Shown piece after piece: positions 9,495 to 18,720 of a DNA stretch of 64,000 bases. The stretch lies in NCBI GenBank assembly GCA_946566685.1, contig CAMNXA010000001.1:124001-188000 (forward strand), given 5' to 3'. The notes below the pieces were generated by a model. It did no database searches and was not told the DNA's origin. It worked only from the letters and a program-made list of their open reading frames with translations. The translations under genes were made by a program, and so were the position numbers. Source of the stretch: an uncultured Lachnospiraceae bacterium (GTDB lineage: Bacteria; Bacillota; Clostridia; Lachnospirales; Lachnospiraceae). How positions within the stretch are numbered: position 1 is the stretch's first letter; every line of letters starts with the position of its first letter.

Positions 9495-11384
9495 CTACTC
9501 CCTCACATACACCACATACCTTGCATTGCCAAACTTCTCCACATACCCAAACTCCTGCATAAATGCCCCTATCTGCTTCAGTTTCTCATCCGCGCCCAAC
9601 TTCTCCTGATCCACTCCGAACCAGTTCATGGCATCTGCATCTTCGCTCAGATAGGCTGCTGCTGAGGAAGCCAATATGATGACCGGCGCTTCCCCTCCTG
9701 CCTCCACGCGGCGTTCCACCGCCGCAATATCCCTCTCAAATTCCGCCATACGGTAGGAGTCCAGATCCGGCCAGAAAGTGGACAATGCAGGGGGCATGTC
9801 AAGCAGATACCCAAGCCCCGGTATCTCCCCGTACAGGATCACTTCTTTTCCGGAAAGTCCTGCGCCTTCCACATAAACTGCAAGTTCCTCCAGCAATTCT
9901 CCATTATCCTGATTCGTATAAACGCCTGCTGCCTTGGCCGGCGTTGTGATCAGAGTATCCCTCTTTTCTCCCCATATGCCATCCTGAAACACAAACTGCA
10001 TATGGAAACCTATGCTCTGCACCATGACAAATGCCAGCAAGATACAAAAAGGTGTCTTCCACACAAAACCGCCTGCCTGCCCAAACCGGTCATACACCAC
10101 CCATAACAGAAACGGCACCGCAAGAAACAGATTATTAATCATCGGGTGCAGCGCATTGTTACTGCCAAGCGGCGTCAGAAGCACCTCCAAAATGAGAAGG
10201 AACGCAAACACTTTTTGTTCCAGGCTGATCCCCTTTTTGACCAGACAATAAATCGCTGTAAACAATACCACCAGCAAAAGCAGGACCACCGGATAATACA
10301 CGCTTCCATAATCATATGCATAATACCGAAAATGAAACATACCCCTGCCCCAATAGAATCGAAGCAGAATCAGGAAGACTGCCACATAACAAACCTGGCA
10401 CAGGCCCCGGAAAACCGGGATACCATAAATAGACTTCTCCCTGGTATCAGAAATATTATTTTTTCCCAATCTTTTAAAAATTCCACACACGAGCCAGCCG
10501 CCCAGCATACAGATCCCTGCAAACAGCATCCAGAGCAGTCCCTTGCCATAATCGCCAAACATACCTGTCAGCATGGACGAAGGTTTATAATCCGCCGCCT
10601 TTTCCGTCATGGCAAACATGGTCTGCACCATGGAAGGATAAGCCGGCAGGCCATAACGGATACAGATAATCGCAAGGGGAACTCCAAACCCGATCAGATA
10701 ACCGTCCACACACCACACTGTGGAACGAATCATTCGATAACGAAGTAACCTGCCCCTTTCCTTTTGGTCTGTCTTTTCGGCTGACGCATCCTTTCCCGTC
10801 ATCCACACGCCGTACCACACCGCCAGGATCAGCGCAGCCTGTACCACATTCGGCATACGCACCGCCACATTTGCCCCCAGACAGATTCCCGCCGCCATAA
10901 AATACCACCTGCGGCGGTTCTCCTTCCGCTCCAAAATCCCCCCATACAATAATAAAATCCCTGCCGTCAGCAGAAGATACGTGAGATAATTATACAGGAT
11001 GGCAGACGGACACCAGCACAGTCCCAACGCCATAAATTCACCGGTAAGCACAAGCAGAGCCGGTATTTTTTTACGCAGTACAAAATAGACAGCCAACGCC
11101 GTCAGCGCCTGAATAGAGGCCGTGTAGAAATTTATGCCCAGAAGGGTATCACCAAAAGGAAGATGCATCAACAGACTTCCCACTGCATTTGCCAGAAAAG
11201 TAGCCACCATCCAGGTGCCATTCATCTGCCCGAAATATTGAAAATTAGACAGACTGTATGTTGTGTCAGATACGTCAATCCCCTGATTGATCTTAAGTAA
11301 TGGATACAGAATCAGTACCAAAGGAAGCAAAATATTCTCTATAATTTTTTGATATCTTATATAACATTCTTTCACCCGTTTCAT
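9495..11384 (-). CDS. Polytopic membrane protein, putative GT-C glycosyltransferase
   Basis: The protein has 629 residues with about twelve hydrophobic helices and a soluble C-terminal part from about residue 490. The first external loop carries GIDVSDTTYSLSNFQYFG, with an acidic residue where GT-C enzymes bind the lipid-phosphate sugar. No exact family is recognised. It lies 21 bases downstream of an acyltransferase gene and is preceded by GAGG nine bases before the ATG. The last part (EQVGAFMQ-like helix pair then FGYVEKFGNARYVVYV) resembles the C-terminal strand seen in other GT-C proteins of this window. Confidence 0.5.
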   Translation of the reverse strand: MKRVKECYIRYQKIIENILLPLVLILYPLLKINQGIDVSDTTYSLSNFQYFGQMNGTWMVATFLANAVGSLLMHLPFGDTLLGINFYTASIQALTALAVYFVLRKKIPALLVLTGEFMALGLCWCPSAILYNYLTYLLLTAGILLLYGGILERKENRRRWYFMAAGICLGANVAVRMPNVVQAALILAVWYGVWMTGKDASAEKTDQKERGRLLRYRMIRSTVWCVDGYLIGFGVPLAIICIRYGLPAYPSMVQTMFAMTEKAADYKPSSMLTGMFGDYGKGLLWMLFAGICMLGGWLVCGIFKRLGKNNISDTREKSIYGIPVFRGLCQVCYVAVFLILLRFYWGRGMFHFRYYAYDYGSVYYPVVLLLLVVLFTAIYCLVKKGISLEQKVFAFLLILEVLLTPLGSNNALHPMINNLFLAVPFLLWVVYDRFGQAGGFVWKTPFCILLAFVMVQSIGFHMQFVFQDGIWGEKRDTLITTPAKAAGVYTNQDNGELLEELAVYVEGAGLSGKEVILYGEIPGLGYLLDMPPALSTFWPDLDSYRMAEFERDIAAVERRVEAGGEAPVIILASSAAAYLSEDADAMNWFGVDQEKLGADEKLKQIGAFMQEFGYVEKFGNARYVVYVRE

Positions 11385-11405
11385 GGTACAATTCCTCTGT
11401 CTCAG

Positions 11406-12482
11406 CTATTTTTCCTCTTTACTGTCCTGTCTCCCAAAGCAGGAAACCGCTTTTTGAAACAACCATGCCCGCACCATATCCACCGCGCTCCCCACCGAGT
11501 ATACCATCAGCACAGCGCCAATCAGATGCAGCACAAAGCGATAGCTTCCAACCACCCGTTCGATCCGCAGCCACTTCATCCACTCATAACGCACCAGGAC
11601 ATGCTCGTGCAGCAGATATACCCCAAACGTGTAGGGCGCAAGCGTACAGATCATCTCCGAGATTCCCGACTCCCTGATCTTCATATTTTTAAATAAATAA
11701 AAAAGCGAGACCGCCCCCGTCAGACACAGAAGATGATTATAGGTATAAGGCATATTTTCATAATAAGAAAAAGCGTCAATCCTGCCCGCAAGCACATGCG
11801 AACCACAGGACAATCCCCAGATCAGCAAACAGGACAATAGATAACCCGCCGCCGCATGGGATTGCTTTTCCAGCCATGGAATACCGTATCTTCTGATATA
11901 ACCGGCAAATACAAACAGACATAAGAACCAGCCAAAGCTATATCCATACTGGTCTGTCACAAGTTTTACCGGAAAGATTGTCTTGCCCACGGAAAAGAAG
12001 AATAACAGGAGCGCTGTCACAATCTGTAACTGCCGCTTCTCCATCTGCCGGATTCCAGACGCCAAAAAAGGCGCAAAAAGATATAGAAGCAGATAAGACG
12101 TGGCAAACCAATAATGTTCCGTCTCAATCGGGAGCACACAGCCAATCCAGTCATAAATGCCCATATCGCGCCACGATACCATGCCGGCGACAATCATCAC
12201 ACAGGGAATCAAAAGTGCATAAAAAAGAACCTGACAGAGCAGGGAGACTACCCGTCCCGGCTTCCACTCAGATTCCACCAAAAAATAGCCGCTGATCAGA
12301 ATATAACAGTTCACCGCCACAATGCAGAACGCTTCTATCAGCCATGCAGTATAGTTGACACTACTGTCATTTTCCGTAAAAGGCACAGCAATCCCGCCCT
12401 TCACCAGATAGTGGAGTGCGATGATCATAAACATCGCCACAATACGCAGCAATTCAAAATTAGCCTGTCGCTTTCTGTTCAT
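11406..12482 (-). CDS. Acyltransferase 3 family membrane O-acyltransferase
   Basis: The protein has 358 residues from ATG 12482, chosen because AGGAAAGG lies directly upstream; the frame extends further only through sequence overlapping gtrA. The start QANFELLRIVAMFMIIALHY is the Acyl_transf_3 signature, with the conserved histidine in the first helix and a second R/E cluster. Ten helices follow. These enzymes move acetyl or other acyl groups across the membrane to decorate surface glycans. The stop of gtrA lies one base before this ATG, so the two are co-translated. Confidence 0.85.
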   Translation of the reverse strand: MNRKRQANFELLRIVAMFMIIALHYLVKGGIAVPFTENDSSVNYTAWLIEAFCIVAVNCYILISGYFLVESEWKPGRVVSLLCQVLFYALLIPCVMIVAGMVSWRDMGIYDWIGCVLPIETEHYWFATSYLLLYLFAPFLASGIRQMEKRQLQIVTALLLFFFSVGKTIFPVKLVTDQYGYSFGWFLCLFVFAGYIRRYGIPWLEKQSHAAAGYLLSCLLIWGLSCGSHVLAGRIDAFSYYENMPYTYNHLLCLTGAVSLFYLFKNMKIRESGISEMICTLAPYTFGVYLLHEHVLVRYEWMKWLRIERVVGSYRFVLHLIGAVLMVYSVGSAVDMVRAWLFQKAVSCFGRQDSKEEK

Positions 12483-12483
12483 A

Positions 12484-12948
12484 CTACCTTTCCTCATCCC
12501 CGCCCTCTGTGGGGTTGGAGTCATTTTTACTTTTAAAAATCCAGAGTTTACTCAAAACATAATTCGCCAGAATCACGATCGTCTGACAGATCAGTTTGGA
12601 AATCTTGTCATTGGCGCCTGCACAATCTACCAGCAGATACATCAGCACCACCTCTAACACCTCTGTGGCTACTCTCGCACTGATAAAGGAGATGAATTCT
12701 TTCCCAATCGACACTTTGTCTTTGTTCTGACTCTTAAAGACAAAGCTTCTATTCGTCCAGTAGGCAAACACCACTGTCAGAACCCACGACAGCACCGTTG
12801 CCGCTATATAGTGCATCTGAATGGTATCTGCAAACACAAAATATAAAATATAATTTAAGACAAAAGCCAGGAAACCAAAAATCAGATAATTGATCCCTTC
12901 CTCATGCTTTTTATACATTCCCCAGCCAAAATCCCACAATTTTTTCAT
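12484..12948 (-). CDS. gtrA: GtrA-family membrane protein
   Basis: The protein has 154 residues and four membrane helices. The pattern YLIFGFLAFVLNYILYF, then FAYWTNRSFVFKSQ, then the second-half NYVLSKLWIFKS, is the two-fold GtrA/DPMS_trans signature. GtrA proteins are thought to flip undecaprenyl-phosphate-linked monosaccharides made by GtrB-type GT2 enzymes. Three GtrB-like GT2 genes (at 4848, 30589 and 62935) and several GT-C transferases in this window could use it. AGGAG is about 14 bases before the ATG, which is long. Confidence 0.85.
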   Translation of the reverse strand: MKKLWDFGWGMYKKHEEGINYLIFGFLAFVLNYILYFVFADTIQMHYIAATVLSWVLTVVFAYWTNRSFVFKSQNKDKVSIGKEFISFISARVATEVLEVVLMYLLVDCAGANDKISKLICQTIVILANYVLSKLWIFKSKNDSNPTEGGDEER

Positions 12949-12996
12949 AATTTATATCCATACTCCTTTCATGGCAGGCAGACTTGCACAACTCCT

Positions 12997-14751
12997 CTAC
13001 CGTTCCCTGGACACTTTGCCATCTTCCACCCGGTACACCATATCACATTTTTCGATGGTCTGCAATCTGTGTGCTATAATAACAAGCGTCTTTCTGCCAT
13101 GCAGTCTGTTGATGGAATCCATGATGGCCGCCTCGGTCTCATTATCCAATGCGGAAGTTGCCTCATCCAGTACCAGCACCTCCGGATCCTCAAAAAGTGC
13201 CCTGGCAATGCTGATACGCTGCCTCTGCCCGCCGGATATCCGGATGCCCCGCTCGCCAATGCTGGTATCCAGCCCCTCCGGCAAACCTCTTACAAAGGTA
13301 TCAAGCTGTGCTTCCTCCAACGCCCGCCACACCTTCTCATCGTCAATCTCTTCCTCCGGATAACCGAACGCCACGTTCTTGCGGATAGAATCATCAATCA
13401 TGAAAACAGTCTGCGGAATATAACCAATATTCTTAAGCCAGGAAGCATAATGCTCCCTGACATCTTGTCCATCTGCCAGTATACTGCCTTCCTCAATCTG
13501 CAAAAGCCCCAGCAGAATATCCACGATCGTGGACTTACCTGCTCCGGTAGTTCCCACAATTCCCACAGAACTGCCAATTGGTATGGTCATATCCGCATGA
13601 TCAAAGATAAGCACATTGGTATTGGGATACTTATAAGTGATATTTTGAAGCCGAATCTCCCCAGTAACATCCAGCTTTTCCACCTCGTTTTTCTGCTGGT
13701 ATACCGAAGCGTCATAACTCACCCTGCCGTCATGGATTTCCTCCTGTAGGTTATCGCTGACGCCCATAAAGAAAGGCTCAAAATAAGAGATAGAGGTCTG
13801 ATAATTATTAATTCTGTTCACACTGGGCAAAAGCCGCATAGCCGCCGCGGCAAGCGCTGTCAGCTGAGGCAGCAGCTCTTTGATCTGCGTTCCCTGTCCC
13901 AGCGTGATCACGAAATACCCTACCATTCCCGTAATACACACGGTTTCAATCAACAGCCTGGGCGTTGCGTTAAACAGATTATATTTCTGTACGGAATTTA
14001 CATACCCTTCCCCGCACTTCGCATAAGCATTGATAAAGTAGTTCTCTTTATTGGCAATCTTAATCTCCTTGATGCCCATCACAGACTGTTCAATCCATTT
14101 ATAGAGTCCGCTGTAGTAATCCTGATTATCCTGTCCGGCTTTGGTCATGATCGGCTTTAACACCTTTTTAATAATAAATAAAAGCGCCACCATCAGGGCA
14201 GCCACAAACATGATCATCACCGCATCCGAATAGATGAACAGTGCCACTACCAGACAGATAAATACAATCGCTTCGCTGAATAACTGCAAACAGCTTAAGA
14301 TCAGTCCATACATATTATTAACGTCAGACGTGATATTACGCTGTATCACTGAAGTGTCTGCATTTAAATAATATTCATAAGGCCGCTGCATAAAATTGAT
14401 CATCATGCGTCTTGAAGTGGCAAACTGGTTCGTATACACAAACTTAAGCTGTGCTTTCTGCTGCCAGAACAAATAGATATTTTTAAGTATTGTCATTCCC
14501 ACGAAGGCCAGAAGCAGGAACATGGCAAACTGCACACTGCTCTCCATGCCAAGCATATCATATACTGTTGAAAGAAGTTTGCTTTCCTCCACCGCCACCG
14601 GATCCATCACCACCGTGACAATCGGAACGAGCATGGAAATCCCCAGACTCTCCAGCACACCGCCAAACAGCATCATAACGATGAGTCCCATCATGGTCCT
14701 CTTCTGTTTCCTGTCCAAAAGAAGATTCATTTTCTTTAAAATCTTAAGCAT
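12997..14751 (-). CDS. ABC transporter half-molecule (permease plus ATPase), PglK/MsbA-like flippase
   Basis: The protein has 584 residues. A six-helix exporter domain (residues 1-330), with FGGVLESLGISMLVPIV as in PglK-type lipid-linked oligosaccharide flippases, is joined to an ATPase domain. The ATPase has Walker A GTTGAGKST (about 400-408), Q-loop, signature ISGGQRQR, Walker B EVLVLDEATSALD and the H-loop IAHRLQTIEKCD. All catalytic residues are present. It probably functions as a homodimer that flips a lipid-linked glycan, or exports a glycolipid, in parallel with the Wzx-type protein at 18721. GAGGA is eight bases before the ATG. Confidence 0.88.
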   Translation of the reverse strand: MLKILKKMNLLLDRKQKRTMMGLIVMMLFGGVLESLGISMLVPIVTVVMDPVAVEESKLLSTVYDMLGMESSVQFAMFLLLAFVGMTILKNIYLFWQQKAQLKFVYTNQFATSRRMMINFMQRPYEYYLNADTSVIQRNITSDVNNMYGLILSCLQLFSEAIVFICLVVALFIYSDAVMIMFVAALMVALLFIIKKVLKPIMTKAGQDNQDYYSGLYKWIEQSVMGIKEIKIANKENYFINAYAKCGEGYVNSVQKYNLFNATPRLLIETVCITGMVGYFVITLGQGTQIKELLPQLTALAAAAMRLLPSVNRINNYQTSISYFEPFFMGVSDNLQEEIHDGRVSYDASVYQQKNEVEKLDVTGEIRLQNITYKYPNTNVLIFDHADMTIPIGSSVGIVGTTGAGKSTIVDILLGLLQIEEGSILADGQDVREHYASWLKNIGYIPQTVFMIDDSIRKNVAFGYPEEEIDDEKVWRALEEAQLDTFVRGLPEGLDTSIGERGIRISGGQRQRISIARALFEDPEVLVLDEATSALDNETEAAIMDSINRLHGRKTLVIIAHRLQTIEKCDMVYRVEDGKVSRER

Positions 14752-14807
14752 GATCCGTTTCCTCTTCTATCTCTCTATGACAGGAATATCTTACCACAGG
14801 AAGACAA

Positions 14808-15320
14808 TTAGCGCAAATCTCTCTTCTTCGCGCTTGTAATACCGGAGATGATCCCGGTAGCAAAAATTCCAAGAACCAGAACGATGATCACACCACCCCA
14901 TATCTTAGAACGGCGCGCCTGATCACGATACCGTTCCACCACTTCCACCATAAACTTTGCTTCCTCCTCTGTCTGCGCCATCTCCTCGTCCAAAGCAGCC
15001 ACATCAATTTCCTGTGGACTTAGGGAGTCTTTGGGAATATATCCAATCTTATCCTGATACATGGCGCGGTACCAGCCGTTCGCCGTCTCACCTGTCACAA
15101 AAACAGAATCTCCTTTTTGATATAACATGATCCCTTCTGCGCCGTCATCCGGCGCTGCCTTCATCTCGACAGACTCCTCTGTCGTCATCAGCTGGCTCAG
15201 TTCGGAGATTTCCGTGTTATCTGCGGCCTGCGCGTACTGCATATCTGCCGCCGCCCAGGACAAGCCCAGGAAAATTCCCAATGCCGCTAACATACCCTTT
15301 GCCTTTATTTGTCTTTTCAT
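14808..15320 (-). CDS. Secreted/membrane-anchored SH3-domain protein
   Basis: The protein has 170 residues. A signal peptide (cleavage likely after AQA, about residue 32) is followed by a bacterial SH3-type domain (about 45-97: KGDSVFVTGETANGWYRAMY, IGYIPKDSL), an acidic helical linker, and a C-terminal membrane helix (about 140-162) with a basic tail. SH3b domains commonly bind cell-wall peptides or glycans. Its place between the ABC flippase and a polymerase-like gene suggests an accessory role at the outer face of the membrane. No specific function is recognised. GGGAGG lies eight bases before the ATG. Confidence 0.7.
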   Translation of the reverse strand: MKRQIKAKGMLAALGIFLGLSWAAADMQYAQAADNTEISELSQLMTTEESVEMKAAPDDGAEGIMLYQKGDSVFVTGETANGWYRAMYQDKIGYIPKDSLSPQEIDVAALDEEMAQTEEEAKFMVEVVERYRDQARRSKIWGGVIIVLVLGIFATGIISGITSAKKRDLR

Positions 15321-15437
15321 ACTCTGGTCCTCCCTTTTTCTAACATTAATCTATGCTTTGGATAAAATTAGTACAACACAACTTTAAGCATGAACTTGGC
15401 ACTTATCATTTACCTCAAATTAATCACCTAAAATCCC

Positions 15438-16751
15438 CTACTCCTTTTGCCCAAAACAAGCTGTCAACAGCAGGTAAAAATAGCAGACTATATTATGTAT
15501 TCCCGGATTCCAGAATAAAAGCTGTATCATAAAAACCACGGAAATCAAAATGAGGATATTTACAGTCGGCCTGTCCGGCGCATAATTCCTGTGTAATCGG
15601 CCCATAAGCAACACTATCGCCACCAATAGAAACATTCCCGGCAACACTCCGATTTCCTGAAAACATTGCAAGATCCCACTTTTACTACGCCCTAAGGTTT
15701 GCGCCAAGGGCACTGTTAAAAATCTGATCGTATCATATGACATGCCTTCCGAAAGCGCCGCCCATCCGCCATCTACGACTATTGCCGCAAATATGACCAG
15801 AAACATTGTCGCTGTAAATCGGTATCCCTTCTGCATCTTCTTAAGCACCAGCCGGCTCAGATCCACCCCTTCCGGAATCCTGTCCCAATAATAAAAGAAG
15901 GCAACGCCTCCCAACGCAATCAATAAGTCCAAATAAACGCTGTACTCCAGAGAATACGAAATCTCTGCCCGGATAATCTGTGTGTATTCCGTGAGAAGGC
16001 TCATATTGCTCAACATGAATAAATAGATAAAAAGCAACTGCATCGACCGCTTTACCAATACAGCAGTCGGCCTAAGTACCACAGGAATCATCAAAAAAAA
16101 GATTCCCATCAACCATAGACTGATGGCATTCTGGTTGAGAAACAATACAAAAAAACTAATCGCGGACACCAGCATATAAAAGATAGAACGCATCCGATCA
16201 CGGCACGCGCAATACGCATATACGGCAATCATTCCAATCAGTAAAAAATAGGATGATATCTGTGCTGTATCTGACAGCAGCGCTTCCGTCACACTGTTTC
16301 TTAAACCATCCGTCAAACTGCACAACAGATATAATCCCGCCATCAAAAGGCCGCAATACAAGAGCAAATCCAAATAAAATGTTTTGAACTGTACACCTGC
16401 GGAAATTAGCAGACAGATGACCGCCAGTGCAATCATTTCCGCATTCCAGGAAAAATCAATCCAGCCTTCCTCTGAAGCACTAAAAAGCTTTACCATAACT
16501 GAGATGATCGCGTATAGAATGACTGTTATGGCTACGGTGTCTGTCAGATACCTGATTGTGGGAAATATCTCACCGCTTCGGCCTGCATAAAGAATCTTCA
16601 GGAACAGCCAGACTAATGTTATGGTTAAAAGCAGCAGGCTGTACAACGGAAAGCCCGCAACCTTTATTCTGAACACTGAGAACATGGATAGGATTAATAA
16701 AATGCAGATGCATTTATCTTCCAGCCATGGGTAGGTGATTTTGTGGGACAT
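15438..16751 (-). CDS. Polysaccharide polymerase-like (Wzy) polytopic membrane protein
   Basis: The protein has 437 residues with about 11-12 helices and one larger external loop around residues 325-365 (DGGWAALSEGMSYDTIRF then GRSKSGILQCFQEIG). That topology is typical of Wzy/O-antigen polymerases, which show little sequence conservation. The neighbours, an ABC flippase and SH3 protein, fit an assembly role. The call is based on topology and context only. AGGA lies nine bases before the ATG. Confidence 0.5.
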   Translation of the reverse strand: MSHKITYPWLEDKCICILLILSMFSVFRIKVAGFPLYSLLLLTITLVWLFLKILYAGRSGEIFPTIRYLTDTVAITVILYAIISVMVKLFSASEEGWIDFSWNAEMIALAVICLLISAGVQFKTFYLDLLLYCGLLMAGLYLLCSLTDGLRNSVTEALLSDTAQISSYFLLIGMIAVYAYCACRDRMRSIFYMLVSAISFFVLFLNQNAISLWLMGIFFLMIPVVLRPTAVLVKRSMQLLFIYLFMLSNMSLLTEYTQIIRAEISYSLEYSVYLDLLIALGGVAFFYYWDRIPEGVDLSRLVLKKMQKGYRFTATMFLVIFAAIVVDGGWAALSEGMSYDTIRFLTVPLAQTLGRSKSGILQCFQEIGVLPGMFLLVAIVLLMGRLHRNYAPDRPTVNILILISVVFMIQLLFWNPGIHNIVCYFYLLLTACFGQKE

Positions 16752-16951
16752 GATGTGGAATCCTTTCTTAATTTTGTATCAACATTCATATCGAAATCAA
16801 AAAACATTTGTATTATTTATTAATTTATGATATATGTAGTATATACTCGTTTTTTAACATATTACTACAAGCAATCGGTTTCTCAAAAACTCTAATCTAT
16901 CTTATTTCTCGGACAGCTTCTTTTGTCGTCCATCTTACGAAAGGCACATCT
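16752..16951. other. AT-rich divergent intergenic region
   Basis: About 200 bases between the divergent polymerase-like gene and the Rpn-like gene. It is strongly AT-rich and must contain promoters for at least the plus-strand gene, for example TTGTAT near 16808 followed 17 bases later by TATATG, but nothing close to consensus was found. No RNA gene or repeat was seen. Confidence 0.3.
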
Positions 16952-17875
16952 ATGAATCATACTGCAAGTACATCTTTACCTTCTTCTACGTCTCACACGA
17001 TTCCAAAACAGCGCGTAAACTGGCATGAAGCCGCAGTCTGTGCTATGCAGATTGAATTACGTGATTATGCTGACTTTTTGGATTTTCAGCCTGAATTTAT
17101 CCTCGGTCAAAACAGCTACCGCATTGACCTGCTCATTATTAAAAAGCTGTATCAATGCCATATCCTTAAGAACATTGCCAATATTTTTAAAACATACAAT
17201 CTATTTGAGATAAAAGGATTGTCCTCTTCTCTTACCACCAGTTCTTACTACAAAAGCATTGGTTATGCCGGACTTCTTATCAATCAGCTTAATATTACTC
17301 ACCCCGCACAATATAGTGCTATGGATATCAGCATTAGCTTCCTGACATTTCACTATCCCCGCAAATTAATCCGGCATTTGAAATGTGAACGAAATTTAGT
17401 AGTTGCAAAAACTTCTCCCGGGATATATCATATCAGTAAAGAGACATTTAAAGCACAGATTATCGTCATCGGAGAATTATCTTCCAAGGAAAACTTATAT
17501 CTGCGATGCCTGGATAATCATTTGAAGGATTCTGCACTTATCAATTGCTTAGCCGATGATTATATAAAACATAAAGACCTTGCTATATATACAAAATATT
17601 TAAACCAACTGACGATTGCCAATCTCAAAACGAAAGGAGACTCAACTATGGTATGCGAAGGATTATTTAACCTTTTTGGTACAACTTCCGAGGAAGTGAT
17701 TGCTCGGGCGAAGAAGGAATCGGAGGATTATTACCTGCCTCAGATTAATGAATTGTCTTCAAATAATAAAACATTGTCTTCTCAGATTGATTATTTAAAA
17801 AACCTTCTGACACAGAACAACATTGCCTTTAATTTAGAGGCTACGATGGGAGGAGCGAATGCGCCTGATCAGTGA
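16952..17875 (+). CDS. Rpn-like PD-(D/E)XK protein (putative transposase-related nuclease)
   Basis: The protein has 307 residues from ATG 16952, which has AAGG eight bases upstream; the frame continues further left without a ribosome binding site. It resembles a large Firmicute family often left as hypothetical or misnamed. The core NSYRIDLLIIKK (D59) followed by YNLFEIKG (E86, K88) fits the D...ExK nuclease motif. The C-terminal 60 residues are a predicted coiled coil. It is one of few plus-strand genes here and sits at the left end of the AT-rich block, interrupting the minus-strand cluster. No terminal repeats were found around it. Confidence 0.6.
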   Translation: MNHTASTSLPSSTSHTIPKQRVNWHEAAVCAMQIELRDYADFLDFQPEFILGQNSYRIDLLIIKKLYQCHILKNIANIFKTYNLFEIKGLSSSLTTSSYYKSIGYAGLLINQLNITHPAQYSAMDISISFLTFHYPRKLIRHLKCERNLVVAKTSPGIYHISKETFKAQIIVIGELSSKENLYLRCLDNHLKDSALINCLADDYIKHKDLAIYTKYLNQLTIANLKTKGDSTMVCEGLFNLFGTTSEEVIARAKKESEDYYLPQINELSSNNKTLSSQIDYLKNLLTQNNIAFNLEATMGGANAPDQ

Positions 17876-17923
17876 TGGTTGGGTATATTTGTTTTTCGCA
17901 TCTATTATCTATATTTCATAATA

Positions 17924-18709
17924 CTATTTTAATGTTCTTTCACAATTTTTAGGACTAAAATACAGCCACTCCCCAAGTCTTCTCCTATGTTCAGCCATAA
18001 TCAAAAATTTTTCTTCTAAAGGTAATATTCCAAATTCCTCTACCGTATATCTGTACACTTTTTCATAGTCATCTATTCCATAAGTCAAGGTATATTCGTG
18101 CGTCTCCTTAAAAATATCAATCAATTTATCCAAAGTCGAACTTTCATATTGAAGCCAATCATGCACTTCTATGAGAAGTTCACAGTTTTGCAAATTCTTT
18201 GCTGTTTTCTCAGTAAATAAATCCCTTTCTGCTCCCTCACAATCAGAAATAATCAAGCTTAGTTCTCCCCAATTTGTTATTTCCAATCTTTGACTAGTAC
18301 ATTCACCCTCTATATAAATCTCGACATTATTAGCCTTGGCCATATTTTGACACAACTTTTGAGCATATAAATCAATATCAAAAGCATAAACCTCAGCTTC
18401 TGGTATTGCTCTCTTCAATCCTATTGCATAGTACCCTTCCGCGCATCCAATATCATAAATATACTTATATTTTTTCTGCATTATGTTATCGAAAATATGT
18501 TGAATCTCTTTCTCATAAATACCGCTCAGTTTAGGATAAAGAGCGCTGCCTGTAGAAATAAAATCCGGATATATCATCCCTTTAAACGGGCCTCTTAATA
18601 CCTCTATTTTTCCGTTCTTTAGATATGATACCTGAATTTCTTTATATAATTTCTTTCTATTCTTAGCTTTCTTAAAATTTTGATACTTGCGATATATACA
18701 ACAATTCAT
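17924..18709 (-). CDS. Class I SAM-dependent methyltransferase
   Basis: The protein has 261 residues from ATG 18709, favoured by GAGGA eight bases upstream; a GTG at 18724 overlaps the upstream stop. Motif I is KYIYDIGCAEGYYAIGL, with the acidic residue of motif II in VYAFDID and a motif IV-like LIISDCEGAERDLF. The order and spacing fit the FkbM/Methyltransf group that methylates sugar hydroxyls. It is the last minus-strand gene of the AT-rich block and follows the flippase gene. The substrate is not evident. Confidence 0.75.
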   Translation of the reverse strand: MNCCIYRKYQNFKKAKNRKKLYKEIQVSYLKNGKIEVLRGPFKGMIYPDFISTGSALYPKLSGIYEKEIQHIFDNIMQKKYKYIYDIGCAEGYYAIGLKRAIPEAEVYAFDIDLYAQKLCQNMAKANNVEIYIEGECTSQRLEITNWGELSLIISDCEGAERDLFTEKTAKNLQNCELLIEVHDWLQYESSTLDKLIDIFKETHEYTLTYGIDDYEKVYRYTVEEFGILPLEEKFLIMAEHRRRLGEWLYFSPKNCERTLK

Positions 18710-18720
18710 ATATTTTTTCC

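Noticed and set aside
16752-17935. Inverted repeats around the plus-strand Rpn-like gene, as for the one at 29611
   Set aside because: Compared both flanks by eye; only short AT-rich similarities were found, no convincing inverted ends.
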